DNA of 64,000 bases from Acidobacteriaceae bacterium (GCA_003131315.1 PKUV01000059.1:49934-113933); one strand, 5' to 3'; shown: positions 24,874-34,634, numbered from the stretch's first letter. The notes: a model not told the origin generated them from the sequence alone. Program-made: numbers and translations.

Positions 24874-26667
24874 TCAAATCACGTACTTCCCTGCCTCGAT
24901 CGTCTTCTGCGCAATCTGCTGTCGCAGCGCAATCGTGTTGAACGGCTCGTGCTTGGACAACCGCCGCACGATCGCCAACTGCGTCCGCAGCATGTCGCCT
25001 TCCGCTACATCGGCAATGACCTTCTTTGCCGCCGCTTCGACTTTTTCCAGCGCTTGCGTCAGATACACTCGCGTCATTGCAATCGGCAGCGCAGCCGACG
25101 CTTCGCCTTTCCGCTCGACCATCTTCTGCGCGCGCAGCACGGCCGATTCCATGGCGTAAATCTCGATCGTCATATCCGCGATCGCGCCCATCACCTCTTG
25201 CTGCTCCTGGATCGCCTGCATATATTTCTGCGTGGCCGCGCCGGAGACGAACAGGCCCAGCTTCTTCGCCTGCGCGACCTGCTTGCGCTCTTCCGCCAGC
25301 ACACCCTCGATCTCCTCGCCGGCAGACGGACCGCTGAGCACTTCGTCCATCAACTTCTTGATCGCCGGCAGCAGCGGCAACTGGCCGGTCATCGCGCGCT
25401 TCAGCAGGAATCCCGTGATGATCAGCCGGTTGATCTCGTTCGTGCCCTCGAAAATGCGGTTGATGCGAGCATCGCGGTAGGCGCCTTCCGCCGGATACTC
25501 TTCCACGAAGCCGTAGCCGGCATAGATCTGCAGCGTTTCGTCGACGACGTAGTCGATCATCTCCGAGCCCCAGACTTTGAGGATCGAGCACTCCACCGCG
25601 TATTCTTCGATCGCCTTGCGCTGTTCTTTGGCGGCGCCGGAGCTCGCGGAGTCGATTTCCGAGAGCAACGCGTCCATCATCCCGACCGTGCGATAGACCA
25701 GCGACTCGCCGACATAGATCAGCGTTGCCATGTTCGCGATCTTTTCCCGTACCAGCCCGAACTCGCCGATCGTCTTGCCGAACGCCTTGCGCTGCTTGGC
25801 GTAGGCCACGGCACTCTCGATCGAAACCCGGGCTCCGCCCACGCACATCGCGCAAAGTTTGAAACGTCCAACGTTCAAAATGTTAAAGGCGATGACGTGC
25901 CCCTTGCCAATCTCGCCGAGCAGATTTTCGACCGGCACCTTGCAGTCATTCAAAATAACGGGGCAAGTGGAAGATCCGCGAATGCCCATTTTGTGCTCTT
26001 CGGCGCCGGTGGAAAATCCGGGAAAAGTTCTTTCGACCAGGAACGCCGAAAACTTCTCGCCGTCAATTTTCGCGAACACCGTAAACAGGTCGGCAAAGCC
26101 CGCGTTGGTGATCCACATCTTCTCGCCGTTCAGGATGTAGTGCTTGCCGTCAGGCGAAAGCACGGCACGGGCGCGGCAATTGAGGGCGTCGGAGCCGGAA
26201 GTCGCTTCCGACAAAGCGTACGCGCCAACCATTTCTCCCGTGGCCAGCCGCGGTAAATATTTCTTCTTCTGCTCTTCGGTGCCGAAATAAACGATAGGCA
26301 ACAAGCCGATACCGCTGTGCGCGCCCCAGGTGGTGGCAAACCCGGCGTACTTGGCGATGTGGTCGGCGATGATGGCGGCGGTGACTTTGTCCATTTCGAG
26401 GCCGCCGTAGGCCTCGGGAATCTCAACCCCGCTGAGGCCGAGGTCGCCGGCTTTTTTCAGCAGATCGCGCGAAATCGAGAAATCCTTGTGTTCGATCTTC
26501 TCGGCCTGGGGCAGAATTTCGTTGATGACAAACTCTTCGGTCGTCTGCCTGATCATCTGGTGTTGCTCGGAAAAATCTTCTGGGGTGAAGACGTCGGCAG
26601 TCTGCCGCTCTTCGAGCAGGAAGCTGCCGCCGGAAATCTTGGTTTTCGGGATTGCAATCGTCGCCAT
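24874..26667 (-). CDS. Acyl-CoA dehydrogenase
   Basis: A 597-residue FAD enzyme that oxidises acyl-CoA to trans-2-enoyl-CoA in fatty-acid beta-oxidation. Order of domains: N-terminal helices (PEDFSEQHQMIRQTTEEFV), middle beta domain with YALSEATSGSDA and WITNAGFADLFTVFAK, then the C-terminal helical domain with QIYAGYGFVEEYPAEGAYRD and IFEGTNEINR, which carries the usual catalytic Glu region. The extra 170 residues at the C-terminus match the longer VLCAD-like type. I start at MATIAIPKT because AAGGGA precedes it; an upstream in-frame extension to 26793 lacks family similarity. A thiolase gene follows nearby. Confidence 0.92.
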   Translation of the reverse strand: MATIAIPKTKISGGSFLLEERQTADVFTPEDFSEQHQMIRQTTEEFVINEILPQAEKIEHKDFSISRDLLKKAGDLGLSGVEIPEAYGGLEMDKVTAAIIADHIAKYAGFATTWGAHSGIGLLPIVYFGTEEQKKKYLPRLATGEMVGAYALSEATSGSDALNCRARAVLSPDGKHYILNGEKMWITNAGFADLFTVFAKIDGEKFSAFLVERTFPGFSTGAEEHKMGIRGSSTCPVILNDCKVPVENLLGEIGKGHVIAFNILNVGRFKLCAMCVGGARVSIESAVAYAKQRKAFGKTIGEFGLVREKIANMATLIYVGESLVYRTVGMMDALLSEIDSASSGAAKEQRKAIEEYAVECSILKVWGSEMIDYVVDETLQIYAGYGFVEEYPAEGAYRDARINRIFEGTNEINRLIITGFLLKRAMTGQLPLLPAIKKLMDEVLSGPSAGEEIEGVLAEERKQVAQAKKLGLFVSGAATQKYMQAIQEQQEVMGAIADMTIEIYAMESAVLRAQKMVERKGEASAALPIAMTRVYLTQALEKVEAAAKKVIADVAEGDMLRTQLAIVRRLSKHEPFNTIALRQQIAQKTIEAGKYVI

Positions 26668-26892
26668 TTCAAGTCCCTTTGAGTAGAAACCGGCAAGTAG
26701 GCCGAGGAGGTTAGGATCAATCATTAGAAGTCTATGAGAAGTCCGGGCGGGCGTCCACTGGGTTTCAGCGAAGGCAGCGAAGGGCCCTTTCAAGCACGAT
26801 ACAGCCCCGCAATTGCGGGTCTAAAATTTCCTGTTTTTGATGTCACGTCAATCCCGTCAATGGCCGATATTCCATTGGAGGATGGAACCAAC

Positions 26893-27312
26893 ATGACCGT
26901 TTCGACCCCGGCTTTTCGCTGGACAGAAAAGTACAGCGTGAACATCGCGGCCCTCGACCATCAGCATCAAGGTTTGTTCGCGACCATCAACGAACTCAAC
27001 GAGGCACTCGCCCACGGTGAAGGCAGAGCAGTCACCGACGCGATTCTGCAGAAACTGGTCGAGTACGCACTGACCCACTTCGCCGCCGAAGAAGCGCTGA
27101 TGGTCGAGTACGAATTCCCCGGACTCGCCACCCACTGTATGGCGCACCAGAAGTTTGTCCAGGCGGTCACAAAGTTTCTGGAAGACTACTACGCCGGCAA
27201 GCCGGGAGTTCCCGTCTCGCTTCTGCTGTTCCTGCAGACCTGGTTGAAGGAGCACATCCTTGTAGCCGACAAGGCCTACAGCAGTTTTCTCAATGCCCGG
27301 GGAGTGCATTAA
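26893..27312 (+). CDS. Bacteriohemerythrin
   Basis: A 139-residue four-helix protein that binds a non-heme di-iron centre for oxygen sensing, storage or transfer. All ligands are visible: DHQHQGLF (His at 23/25), THFAAEE (His62, Glu66), THCMAHQKF (His81, His85) and EHILVADKAY (His121, Asp126). I start at the ATG at 26893 behind TTGGAGG; an ATG at 26860 would add 11 residues. It is divergently placed from the acyl-CoA dehydrogenase and shares a 225-base intergenic region with it. Confidence 0.92.
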   Translation: MTVSTPAFRWTEKYSVNIAALDHQHQGLFATINELNEALAHGEGRAVTDAILQKLVEYALTHFAAEEALMVEYEFPGLATHCMAHQKFVQAVTKFLEDYYAGKPGVPVSLLLFLQTWLKEHILVADKAYSSFLNARGVH

Positions 27313-27350
27313 CTCTCACGGCAGTCGATAATTCCCATGGGGCGCCGCAG

Positions 27351-28529
27351 TCAATTCAGATTCTCAAAAATCCCCGCCGCGCCCATCCCTCCGCCGACGC
27401 ACATGGTTACCATGCCATAGCGTCCCTTGCGGCGCTTAAGTTCACGAATGACGCTGGCCGTCAACTTCGCCCCCGTACATCCCAGCGGATGGCCGAGCGC
27501 GATCGCTCCCCCGCTCGGATTCACGCGCTCGGGATCAAGCCCGGCTTCTTTGATCACCGCCAGCGACTGCGCCGCAAACGCCTCGTTCAGTTCGATCACA
27601 TCAATATCCGAGAGCTTCAACCCAGCCAGCTTCAGCGCCTTCGGAATCGCAAACACCGGCCCCAGCCCCATCTCTTCCGGCTTGCATCCGGCGGTGGCGA
27701 ACGCGACGTAGCGCGCCAGCGGAGTGATGCCCAGAGCCTTCGCCCGCTCGGCCGACATCACCACTGCCGCCGCCGCGCCATCCGACATCTGCGAAGAATT
27801 TCCCGCCGTGGTCACGCCCTTCACGTGAAACGCGGCCCTGAGCGCGCCCAGAGCCTCAATCGAAGTATCGGCGCGCGGACCCTCGTCCACTTTGAAAGAA
27901 ATTTCCTGCCGCTTCGGCTTCGATCCATTCGGAGTAGTAAAGCTAACCGGCACAGCGACAGTCTCATCCTCAAACTTGCCCGCCGCAATCGCCGCAATCG
28001 CCTTCCGATGGCTACGCAGCGAAAACGCGTCGCACGCCTCGCGCGTGATGCCAAAGCGCGCCGCCACCCGCTCCGCCGTCAGGCCCATCGAGAGATACGC
28101 ATCCGGATAATGATCCACCAGCCACGGGTTGGGCGAAATCTTGTTGCCGCCCATGGGGATCATCGACATCGATTCCGTCCCGCCCGCCACCATCACCTCG
28201 GCGCCGCCCGCCAGGATGCGCTCGGCCGCCATGGCAATCGCCTGCAAGCCGGACGAGCAGAAGCGATTGATGGTCACCGCCGACACCTCGACCGGCAGCC
28301 CCGCGCGCAGCGACGCGATGCGGGCCACGTTCATCCCCTGCTCGCCCTCGGGCATCGCGCAGCCCAGGATGACGTCTTCAATTTCTTTGGGATCAAGTTG
28401 CGGCACGCGATCGAGCGCGCCCTTGATCGCAACAGCAGCCAGTTCATCAGGACGCGTAGCCCGCAGCGTACCCTTATACGCGCGGCCTACCGGAGTGCGG
28501 ACGGAAGAAACCAGAACGACTTCACGCAT
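27351..28529 (-). CDS. Acetyl-CoA C-acyltransferase (thiolase)
   Basis: A 392-residue thiolase that cleaves 3-ketoacyl-CoA or condenses acetyl-CoA. The acyl-accepting Cys91 is in [14 protein letters not shown], the His347 motif is [12 protein letters not shown], and the second Cys377 is in [16 protein letters not shown]. Length and all three active-site residues are standard. It is near the acyl-CoA dehydrogenase and on the same strand, with the hemerythrin gene between them on the other strand, so the pair points to beta-oxidation. Confidence 0.95.
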   Translation of the reverse strand: MREVVLVSSVRTPVGRAYKGTLRATRPDELAAVAIKGALDRVPQLDPKEIEDVILGCAMPEGEQGMNVARIASLRAGLPVEVSAVTINRFCSSGLQAIAMAAERILAGGAEVMVAGGTESMSMIPMGGNKISPNPWLVDHYPDAYLSMGLTAERVAARFGITREACDAFSLRSHRKAIAAIAAGKFEDETVAVPVSFTTPNGSKPKRQEISFKVDEGPRADTSIEALGALRAAFHVKGVTTAGNSSQMSDGAAAAVVMSAERAKALGITPLARYVAFATAGCKPEEMGLGPVFAIPKALKLAGLKLSDIDVIELNEAFAAQSLAVIKEAGLDPERVNPSGGAIALGHPLGCTGAKLTASVIRELKRRKGRYGMVTMCVGGGMGAAGIFENLN

Positions 28530-28604
28530 GGGACGATTTTAACCGCAGAGGGCGCAGAAAGCGCGGAGAAGATCGGGCCGTGAACATCTTGAACGGAGGC
28601 ACCG

Positions 28605-28811
28605 TCAGATCGTGATGTATTCGGTCGTCGCGTTGGGAGCGGGGATGGGATCGCCGTGCGTGCGCATGCCTTCCAAGTGAAACTCAACCGCCTCGCGGAT
28701 GAGAACCTTCACTTCGTCGAGCGTTTTGCCCGCAGCACCAAGACCAGGCAAGTCGGGAGCGTATGCACCCCACCCTGCGGCTGATTTTTCGTAGACGACC
28801 AAATACTTCAT
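28605..28811 (-). CDS. HicB-like protein, second orphan
   Basis: A 68-residue protein, MKYLVVYEKSAAGWGAYAPD then LPGLGAAGKTLDEVKVLIRE and AVEFHLEGMRTHG, a textbook single-domain HicB fold. I start at MKYLVV rather than at the in-frame ATG eight codons upstream because family members begin here. HicB proteins normally neutralise a neighbouring HicA mRNA interferase; none is adjacent. The stop lies 75 bases before the thiolase gene on the same strand, so it could be co-transcribed with it. Confidence 0.8.
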   Translation of the reverse strand: MKYLVVYEKSAAGWGAYAPDLPGLGAAGKTLDEVKVLIREAVEFHLEGMRTHGDPIPAPNATTEYITI

Positions 28812-28841
28812 TTCAGCCCCGCCTGTTCTGCCCACTACCCA

Positions 28842-29213
28842 CTATCCACGGCTCTTTTTCAACTGCTGCTTCCACCCCAGCACCCGCGCCTTGTTCCCTT
28901 CCGCCTCGGCCTCTGGGACCATTCCCTTTTTCTGATACAGGATCGAGAGGCTGGTGTGCGCCAGAATGTCGTCGGGATCGATTTCTGAAATTCGCGTTGA
29001 GATTTCGATGGCTTCGTCGAAGCGGTTGAGATCCTGCAGCGCCCGGCTCAGACCATGCAGCGCATCGGTGAACTTGGGATCAGCCGCCACCGCCTGCCGG
29101 TACTCTTCGACCGCTTGCTCGTGGTGGCCTTCGAGAACAAGGTCGAGCGCGGCATAGTAGTGGTCTTCGGCCAGTTGGCGGGCGCTTGCGAAGCTGGCCG
29201 GATCGTCAGACAT
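28842..29213 (-). CDS. Small tetratricopeptide repeat protein
   Basis: A 123-residue cytoplasmic TPR protein (MSDDPASFASARQLAEDHYY). Three TPR units are readable from about 15 to 115 (DLVLEGHHEQAVEEYRQAV, ALQDLNRFDEAIEISTRI, SILYQKKGMVPEAEAEG). An upstream in-frame extension reaches into the repeat at 29259 and is probably not translated. It ends 30 bases upstream of the second HicB-like gene. A protein-binding role is all that can be said. Confidence 0.8.
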   Translation of the reverse strand: MSDDPASFASARQLAEDHYYAALDLVLEGHHEQAVEEYRQAVAADPKFTDALHGLSRALQDLNRFDEAIEISTRISEIDPDDILAHTSLSILYQKKGMVPEAEAEGNKARVLGWKQQLKKSRG

Positions 29214-29258
29214 AGGGTTGGACTTAGGTGATTCTAGCAAGCAATACGCTACGCACAA

Positions 29259-29358
29259 CTGCGGATTCGTATCAGGGCATCGCTTTAGCGATGCCAAAAT
29301 TCGTGAGATCAGATGCCCCTTTAGGGGCTGGGCGTCCACGTACGACTCTTCCGCAGCG
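29259..29358 (-). repeat. MITE-like palindromic element, copy 5 (minus orientation)
   Basis: CTGCGGATTCGTATCAGGG, then the GCATCGCTTTAGCGATGC hairpin, TCAGATGCCCC, CCCCTTTAGGGG and a right end TCTTCCGCAGCG. The linker is shortened. It lies upstream of the small TPR gene. Confidence 0.7.
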
Positions 29359-29431
29359 TTTGTGCCGGTGCCAGCGGCGGGGCCGAGCTGCGCTCGGCTT
29401 GGACGGGCGGGGACGCCCGTCCCTCCACGAA

Positions 29432-30922
29432 CTAAGGTTCCGGCTTCCAGCGCAGCACTGGTTTGCGCGCCGCGGCGGTTTCATCCAGACGCGAAATGCG
29501 TGTGTTGTGCGGGGCGTCGAGCACGAACTGCGGATCTTCTTCCACCTCTTCCGCGATTGACTTCATCGCCTCGATGAACAGATCCAGTTCTTCTTTCGGC
29601 TCGCTCTCGGTCGGCTCAATCATCAGCGCGCCCGCGACGATCAGCGGGAACGCGGTGGTGTAGGGATGGAATCCGTAATCGATCAGGCGTTTCGCGAGGT
29701 CCATCGTCTTCACGCCTTTCTTCGACTGCAGCTTATCGCTGAAGACGACCTCGTGCATGGAAGGCGTCGAGTACGGCAGGTCGTAAACTCCTTCGAGTCC
29801 TTTGCGGATGTAATTCGCGTTGAGCACCGCGTCTTCCGTCGTCTGCCGCAGGCCGTCTGGCCCGTTGGCGAAGATGTAGGCCAGCGCGCGGATGAACATT
29901 CCGAAATTTCCGTAGAACGCGCGCACGCGCCCCACCGACTGCGGACGATTATATTCGAACCCCAGCGTGCCATCCGCCTTGGTCACGACGACCGGCGTCG
30001 GCAGGAACGGCGCGAGAATTTTCTTCACCGCCACCGGGCCCGACCCCGGACCGCCTCCGCCATGCGGCGTCGAAAATGTTTTGTGCAGGTTCAGGTGCAT
30101 GACATCGGCGCCAAAGTCCCCCGGCCGGGCTTTCGCGACCAGCGCGTTCATGTTGGCGCCGTCCATGTAGAGCAGCCCGCCCTTGGCGTGCATGAGTTCG
30201 GCGATCTTGTGAATCTCCTGCTCGAAAACACCCAGCGTATTCGGATTGGTCACCATCAGCGCCGCGACGTCTTCATTCATCTGCGCCGCCAGCGCCGCCA
30301 CGTCCACCATGCCGCAGTCGTTCGATTTCAGATTTTCGACCGCGTAACCCACCGTGGCCGCCGTCGCCGGATTCGTCCCATGCGCCGAGTCTGGAATCAG
30401 AATCTTCTTGCGCGCGTTGCCTTTGGACTGGTGATACGCGCGCACCATCAGCATTCCGGTAAGTTCGCCGTGCGCGCCCGCGGCTGGTTGCAAGGTGATC
30501 GCGTCCATGCCAGTGATTTCGAGCAGGCAGTCGCTCAGCGTCTTCATGATGCGCAAAGCGCCCTGCGAAATTTTCTCGGCTTGATAGGGATGCCCGTTCG
30601 CGAGCCCTTCGACGCGCGCCACAAACTCATTCACCCGTGGGTTGTACTTCATGGTGCAAGAGCCCAGCGGATACATTCCCAGATCAATGGCGTAATTCCA
30701 CGTCGAGAGCCGCGTGAAGTGACGGATGATTTCGATCTCGCTCACTTCCGGCATGTCGCCGAGATCCTTCCGCTCCTGCTTGCCCAGCAGCTTCGCCGTA
30801 TCGACTTCCGGAACATCCAGCGGCGGCAGCTTCCAAGCAGCCTTCCCCGGTGACGACTTCTCGAAAATCAATCCCTCGTTCTGGCTGATGTGACGCGTCG
30901 CTTTGCGAGTCATGTGCTTCAT
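29432..30922 (-). CDS. gcvPB: Glycine dehydrogenase (aminomethyl-transferring) subunit 2
   Basis: One half of the split P-protein of the glycine cleavage system, a PLP enzyme that decarboxylates glycine and passes the aminomethyl group to the lipoyl arm of GcvH. It contains the PLP-binding lysine (Lys281) in [20 protein letters not shown], and [14 protein letters not shown] and [12 protein letters not shown]. The 496-residue length is normal for subunit 2. The ATG overlaps the stop of gcvPA by 4 bases (ATGA), so the two subunits are translationally coupled. It is the last gene of gcvT-gcvH-gcvPA-gcvPB. Confidence 0.96.
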   Translation of the reverse strand: MKHMTRKATRHISQNEGLIFEKSSPGKAAWKLPPLDVPEVDTAKLLGKQERKDLGDMPEVSEIEIIRHFTRLSTWNYAIDLGMYPLGSCTMKYNPRVNEFVARVEGLANGHPYQAEKISQGALRIMKTLSDCLLEITGMDAITLQPAAGAHGELTGMLMVRAYHQSKGNARKKILIPDSAHGTNPATAATVGYAVENLKSNDCGMVDVAALAAQMNEDVAALMVTNPNTLGVFEQEIHKIAELMHAKGGLLYMDGANMNALVAKARPGDFGADVMHLNLHKTFSTPHGGGGPGSGPVAVKKILAPFLPTPVVVTKADGTLGFEYNRPQSVGRVRAFYGNFGMFIRALAYIFANGPDGLRQTTEDAVLNANYIRKGLEGVYDLPYSTPSMHEVVFSDKLQSKKGVKTMDLAKRLIDYGFHPYTTAFPLIVAGALMIEPTESEPKEELDLFIEAMKSIAEEVEEDPQFVLDAPHNTRISRLDETAAARKPVLRWKPEP

Positions 30923-32298
30923 CGCGCCACCTCCTCGGGCTCGGCATCTTTCATGCTTCGCACCGAGCGTTCGCTCTCGGCAACTAGGCCGACCGCGGTA
31001 TCGATCATCGACCGTGTCGTCAACTCCGTGCAGCACCAAAGCGCCGCGTGGCCAAGCTCGGGATAGAACTTCTTCAGCGGAAATCCGCCAACGATTTTGT
31101 GTCCGAGCAGCCGCGAGTTGATGGCGTAAGGATCTTCGCTGGTCTCGACCACGAACTCGTTGAATCGTGGCGCACCCGCGAACAGCACTTCGGCATGTTT
31201 ACTGAACTGGTCGGCGGCGTAAGCCGCCTTCGCCAGGTTCTGCTTCGCCAGTTCCCGCAAGCCGATCTTGCCGTACACGGTCATGAAGATGTTCACCATC
31301 AGCGCGACCAGCGCCTGGTTGGTGCAAATATTCGAAGTCGCTTTCTCGCGCCGGATGTGCTGCTCGCGAGTAGCCAGCGTCAGCACGAAACCGCGTTTGC
31401 CGTTCTTGTCCACGGTCTGACCGGCCAAGCGGCCCGGCATCTGCCGGACGAATTTCTCTTTCGTGGCGAGCACGCCGCAATAGGGACCGCCGAATCCGAG
31501 CGGCACTCCGAACGACTGCGCTTCCATGGCCACGATGTCGGCCGTGCGCGGCGGCTCCACAATCCCGAGCGACACCGCTTCGGCGATCGAGACCACCAGC
31601 AGCGCTCCGCGTTTGTGGGCGATCCCGGCAATCGCTTCGACGTCTTCAATCGTCCCAAAGAAATTCGGCGACTGAATCAGGACGCACGCCGTATCGTCGC
31701 CCACTGCCTTCTCGAGTTCCTTCAGATCGATTTGTCCCGAGTCCGTGAACGAGACCGTCTTCAGCGGAATCGCCTGGTGCGTCGCGTACGTGTTGAGCAC
31801 CTCCCGATACTCGGGATGGAGGTTACGCGCGATCGCCGCCGAATGCCTCCCGGTGATGCGGACCGCCATCATCACGGCCTCGGCAGCGCCCGTCGAGCCG
31901 TCGTACATCGAGGCATTCGCCAGGTCCATGCCCGTGAGTTCCGAGATCATCGTCTGAAACTCGAAGATGGCCTGCAGCGTGCCCTGCGCAAACTCCGCCT
32001 GGTACGGCGTGTAGGACGTCAGGAATTCGCCGCGTTGCACCAGCGCATCGATTACAACCGGCCGGTAATGGGAGTAAGCTCCGGCTCCCAGAAAACTCGT
32101 GTAGCCTTCGCCGTTTTCTTTCGCGCGCTGTTTGAACCAGTCCACGATTTCCGACTCCGCCATTTGCCGGGGGATATCGAGATCGCGCGTCAGGCGATAC
32201 TCGGCCGGAATCGGCGAGAAAAGATCATCCACGGAGTGGATCCCGATCGCCTTCAACATGGCGGCGCGATCCGCGGGAGATTTAGGCAGATATCTCAT
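30919..32298 (-). CDS. gcvPA: Glycine dehydrogenase (aminomethyl-transferring) subunit 1
   Basis: The other half of the split P-protein, 459 residues, opening [19 protein letters not shown] and containing the family blocks [42 protein letters not shown] and [19 protein letters not shown]. It folds like the PLP half but lacks the PLP lysine, which is on subunit 2. It is transcribed after gcvH with a 140-base gap that holds an inverted repeat (32332-32435), and overlaps gcvPB by 4 bases. Confidence 0.96.
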   Translation of the reverse strand: MRYLPKSPADRAAMLKAIGIHSVDDLFSPIPAEYRLTRDLDIPRQMAESEIVDWFKQRAKENGEGYTSFLGAGAYSHYRPVVIDALVQRGEFLTSYTPYQAEFAQGTLQAIFEFQTMISELTGMDLANASMYDGSTGAAEAVMMAVRITGRHSAAIARNLHPEYREVLNTYATHQAIPLKTVSFTDSGQIDLKELEKAVGDDTACVLIQSPNFFGTIEDVEAIAGIAHKRGALLVVSIAEAVSLGIVEPPRTADIVAMEAQSFGVPLGFGGPYCGVLATKEKFVRQMPGRLAGQTVDKNGKRGFVLTLATREQHIRREKATSNICTNQALVALMVNIFMTVYGKIGLRELAKQNLAKAAYAADQFSKHAEVLFAGAPRFNEFVVETSEDPYAINSRLLGHKIVGGFPLKKFYPELGHAALWCCTELTTRSMIDTAVGLVAESERSVRSMKDAEPEEVAR

Positions 32299-32331
32299 AA
32301 GAACCTTTGATTGGATATAAGACAGCTAAAA

Positions 32332-32435
32332 CGATTGCAGAGGTCAGATTGCAGAGGTGAACCCCTCGGCCTTCAGCGGTCATCAATGAGGCCAGGTTTT
32401 TACCTCTGCAATCTGACCTCTCACCTCTGCAATCG
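32332..32435. repeat. Inverted repeat of CGATTGCAGAGGTCAGA units inside the gcv operon
   Basis: A tandem (GATTGCAGAGGT) pair at 32332-32359 faces its complement ACCTCTGCAATCTGACCTC and more at 32402-32435. It sits between gcvH and gcvPA, so the transcript would carry a long stem that could reduce expression of the downstream genes or stabilise the upstream part. Confidence 0.65.
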
Positions 32436-32438
32436 TCT

Positions 32439-32819
32439 TCAGTGTGCCGCCTCTTCGCTCACAAACTTGTCATAGTCCGGTGCTGATAGCAGCGCATTCA
32501 TCTCGGACGGATCTTTGACTTTGATCTTGACCATCCAGGCGCCATGCGCATCTTTGTTTACTTGTTCCGGCGCCGTGGCGAGAGCTTCATTCACGCCCGT
32601 GACGGTCCCGGAAACCGGCGCGTACAAATCGGACACGGCTTTCACCGACTCCACCGTGCCGAAGGACTTGCCAATGGTGATCTCCGTCCCCACCTTGGGC
32701 AGTTCCACGAACACGATGTCGCCCAGCGAGCCCTGGGCGTGGTGCGTGATGCCGATCATGCCATCGGCAGTGATCCACTCATGTTCTTTTGTGTATTTGC
32801 GGTCGGTTGGGTAAGGCAT
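32439..32819 (-). CDS. gcvH: Glycine cleavage system H protein
   Basis: A 126-residue lipoyl carrier shuttling the aminomethyl intermediate between P and T proteins. The lipoylated Lys60 is in GTVESVKAVSDLYAP. Opening PYPTDRKYTKEHEWIT and the block GITHHAQGSLGDIVFVELP are diagnostic. It is second in the gcv operon. The C-terminal SEEAAH is short but normal. Confidence 0.97.
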   Translation of the reverse strand: MPYPTDRKYTKEHEWITADGMIGITHHAQGSLGDIVFVELPKVGTEITIGKSFGTVESVKAVSDLYAPVSGTVTGVNEALATAPEQVNKDAHGAWMVKIKVKDPSEMNALLSAPDYDKFVSEEAAH

Positions 32820-32828
32820 GTCGGCTTC

Positions 32829-32893
32829 TCGCTCCTGGCTTTTAGCTCTTAGCTATTCGCTGATCGCTTGTCGCTATTCGCTTTTCGCTGCTT
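32829..32893. repeat. TTTTAGCTCTTAGC-type repeat, copy D (overlaps the gcvT stop)
   Basis: Units TTTTAGC, CTTAGC, TATTCGC and TTTTCGC in series. The repeat runs into the 3' end of gcvT and supplies its last codons and stop (AAAAGCGAATAG on the minus strand). Confidence 0.65.
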
Positions 32894-34034
32894 TCTTCGG
32901 ACGCTTATAAAACGGCGTCGGTATCACCTGCGCTTTCACGCCCTGTCCGCGGATATCGACTTTTACCATAGTCCCAACCGCAGCCTGCGCGGGCGGGACG
33001 TATGCCAATGCAATATTCTTCTTCAAGAACGGCGCCGGAGAACCGCTGGTAACGTAGCCAATCTCACGCCCGCCCTCGTCCAGGACCTTGTATCCGTCGC
33101 GGGCGATGCCCCGGTCAATCATCTCGAGCCCGACCAGAGTTCTCTTCACGCCCTCGGCTTTCGCCTTCTCCAGTGCCGCGCGCCCAACGAACTCCGGCTT
33201 CTCCATCTTGCAGAAACGATCCAGTCCCGCTTCCCACACATTGATCGTGTCCGAAATTTCGTGCCCGTAGAGCGGGAGCTTGCCTTCGAGCCGAAGCGTG
33301 TTGCGCGCACCGAGGCCGCAAGGGACAGCGCCAAACTCTTTTCCCGCCGCCAGAATTTCGTGCCAGACCCGCGCGCTCGTCTCCTCGTCCGGTGGGATGT
33401 AAATCTCGAAGCCGTCTTCGGCGGTATAGCCCGTGCGGCCCATCAAGATATTCTTCAGGCCGCATACCGTGCCGCGCGTCACCCAGTAGAACTTCACCGC
33501 GCTCAGGTCTGCATCGGTCAGCTTTTGCAGCACGTTCACACCCTTTGGCCCCTGAATCGCAATCTGCGTGAAATCGTCGGAGAGATGCTCAACCTTACAG
33601 TCAAACTGGCGGGTATTGTCGCGCACCCAATTAAAATCCTTCTCCCGTGTGCCCGCGTTGATTACGAGCAGGTACTCGTCCTCGCCGAGACGGTGGACGA
33701 TCACGTCATCCACAAACGTCCCTTGCGGATAGAGCAGCGCCGAATACTGCGCCTGGCCAACCGCCAGTCGCGACGCGTCATTCATCGAGATATGCTGCAC
33801 GGCGGCCAGCGCTTCACGCCCCGCCAATCGGATATCCCCCATGTGGCTGACGTCAAAAATGCCGACGCCCGTACGCACCGCCATGTGCTCGGCCACAATG
33901 CCGCACCCGATCGAGGCAGGGTATTCCACCGGCATGTCCCAGCCGTTAAACTCCACCATCTTCGCGCCCATCTGGCGATGGACGGCGTTCAACACGGTCT
34001 TGCGGACAACGGGAGTTGCTTCGACTACGGACAA
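32874..34034 (-). CDS. gcvT: Aminomethyltransferase (glycine cleavage T protein)
   Basis: A 386-residue folate-dependent enzyme that transfers the methylene group from GcvH to tetrahydrofolate and releases ammonia. Diagnostic blocks: MVEFNGWDMPVEYPASIG, GVGIFDVSHMGDIRLAGR, RTGYTAEDGFEIYIPP and GLGARNTLRLEGKLPLYGHE. It is the first gene of the operon. The C-terminal Lys-rich tail ends in the repeat at 32829. I see no glycine riboswitch in the 272 bases upstream. Confidence 0.96.
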   Translation of the reverse strand: MSVVEATPVVRKTVLNAVHRQMGAKMVEFNGWDMPVEYPASIGCGIVAEHMAVRTGVGIFDVSHMGDIRLAGREALAAVQHISMNDASRLAVGQAQYSALLYPQGTFVDDVIVHRLGEDEYLLVINAGTREKDFNWVRDNTRQFDCKVEHLSDDFTQIAIQGPKGVNVLQKLTDADLSAVKFYWVTRGTVCGLKNILMGRTGYTAEDGFEIYIPPDEETSARVWHEILAAGKEFGAVPCGLGARNTLRLEGKLPLYGHEISDTINVWEAGLDRFCKMEKPEFVGRAALEKAKAEGVKRTLVGLEMIDRGIARDGYKVLDEGGREIGYVTSGSPAPFLKKNIALAYVPPAQAAVGTMVKVDIRGQGVKAQVIPTPFYKRPKKAAKSE

Positions 34035-34130
34035 GAAGAACCTCGGTCAGACATCGTTCAGACAGTGGCTGGGCTGCCGGAATCTGGAACTGATTAACTT
34101 AACACCCTGGCGGGAAGGGCGGCAAATTGG

Positions 34131-34250
34131 TCAGGTCTCAGGTCTTAAGGTGTTAGGTGTCAGGAAAACCAAATTGGAAGATAACAAAGTTGTACCGGAA
34201 GCGCGGAGGTTGCTCTTCCTGAGACCCGAGACCTAACACCTGAGACCTGC
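34131..34250. repeat. Inverted repeat of TCAGGTCTCAGGTCTTAAGG units
   Basis: Left half TCAGGTCTCAGG...GTTAGGTGTCAGG (34131-34164) faces its complement CCTGAGACCCGAGACCTAAC and following (34218-34249) across a 50-base loop. A related run is at 10925-10952. It lies between gcvT and the Cys-rich gene, which are divergent. Confidence 0.65.
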
Positions 34251-34306
34251 TTCTGGGTGACTTCCGTTACGTTCCTTCCCTGCCTCTGCCAAACTAAACT
34301 CCAACC

Positions 34307-34501
34307 ATGTCCTCTAGACCAAGTGTAAGCCGCATCGTCTGCGCCCAATGCGAGCGGCCTGAAGCGGGTTGCGGGTGCGAAAAATACTGCGTGTACTGCC
34401 AGTCCCAACTCGAAGTGCGCCTCTGCACCGACGGCCTCTTTTACTGCGAAGCCTGCCGCTCCGCCTGCGATTACAAACTGGCGGACTGCCCCAGCCCCTA
34501 G
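34307..34501 (+). CDS. Small cysteine-rich protein (probable zinc ribbon)
   Basis: A 64-residue protein with ten cysteines in CxxC-like spacing: CAQCERPEAGCGCEKYCVYC, then CTDGLFYCEACRSACDY and a last Cys. This suggests two zinc sites, as in small ribbon proteins. The last residues (CPSP) and the TAG stop are read from the edge of the MITE-like element at 34490, so the original C-terminus may have been different. It is divergent from gcvT. No family name is assigned. Confidence 0.6.
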   Translation: MSSRPSVSRIVCAQCERPEAGCGCEKYCVYCQSQLEVRLCTDGLFYCEACRSACDYKLADCPSP

Positions 34502-34618
34502 AGGCGTGCCTGATCTCCCGTAGAGACGCGGCAAGCCCCGTCTCTACAGGTGGAAGAAACTTGCGGCATCGCTAAAGCGATGCCCTGATACGAAACTTGA
34601 GTTTTGCCGCGGCCTGCT
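34490..34618 (+). repeat. MITE-like element, copy 6, with a nested palindrome
   Basis: CAGCCCCTAGAGGCGTGCCTG is the degenerate first hairpin. Then a GTAGAGACGCGGC-type palindrome (34520-34547) interrupts the linker that normally reads GATTTCGAAGAA. The GCATCGCTAAAGCGATGC hairpin, CCTGATACGAA and the right end GTTTTGCCGCGGCCTGC follow. One repeat family thus lies inside another. Confidence 0.7.
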
Positions 34619-34634
34619 AACGACTAACGCCGGC

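Noticed and set aside
24814..26256. 480-codon frame antisense to the acyl-CoA dehydrogenase
   Set aside because: Leu/Arg/His-rich shadow with no recognisable motif.
27489..28583. Long open frame antisense to the thiolase gene
   Set aside because: Typical antisense shadow in high-GC DNA: Arg/His-rich, no domain, and the opposite strand encodes an intact enzyme.
29666..30853. Long open frame antisense to gcvPB
   Set aside because: Shadow of a conserved enzyme. The same applies to 31048-32310, 32868-34097 and 34788-35837.
34035..34306. Glycine riboswitch upstream of gcvT
   Set aside because: The characteristic tandem aptamer motifs are absent. The region holds only the TCAGGTCTC repeat.
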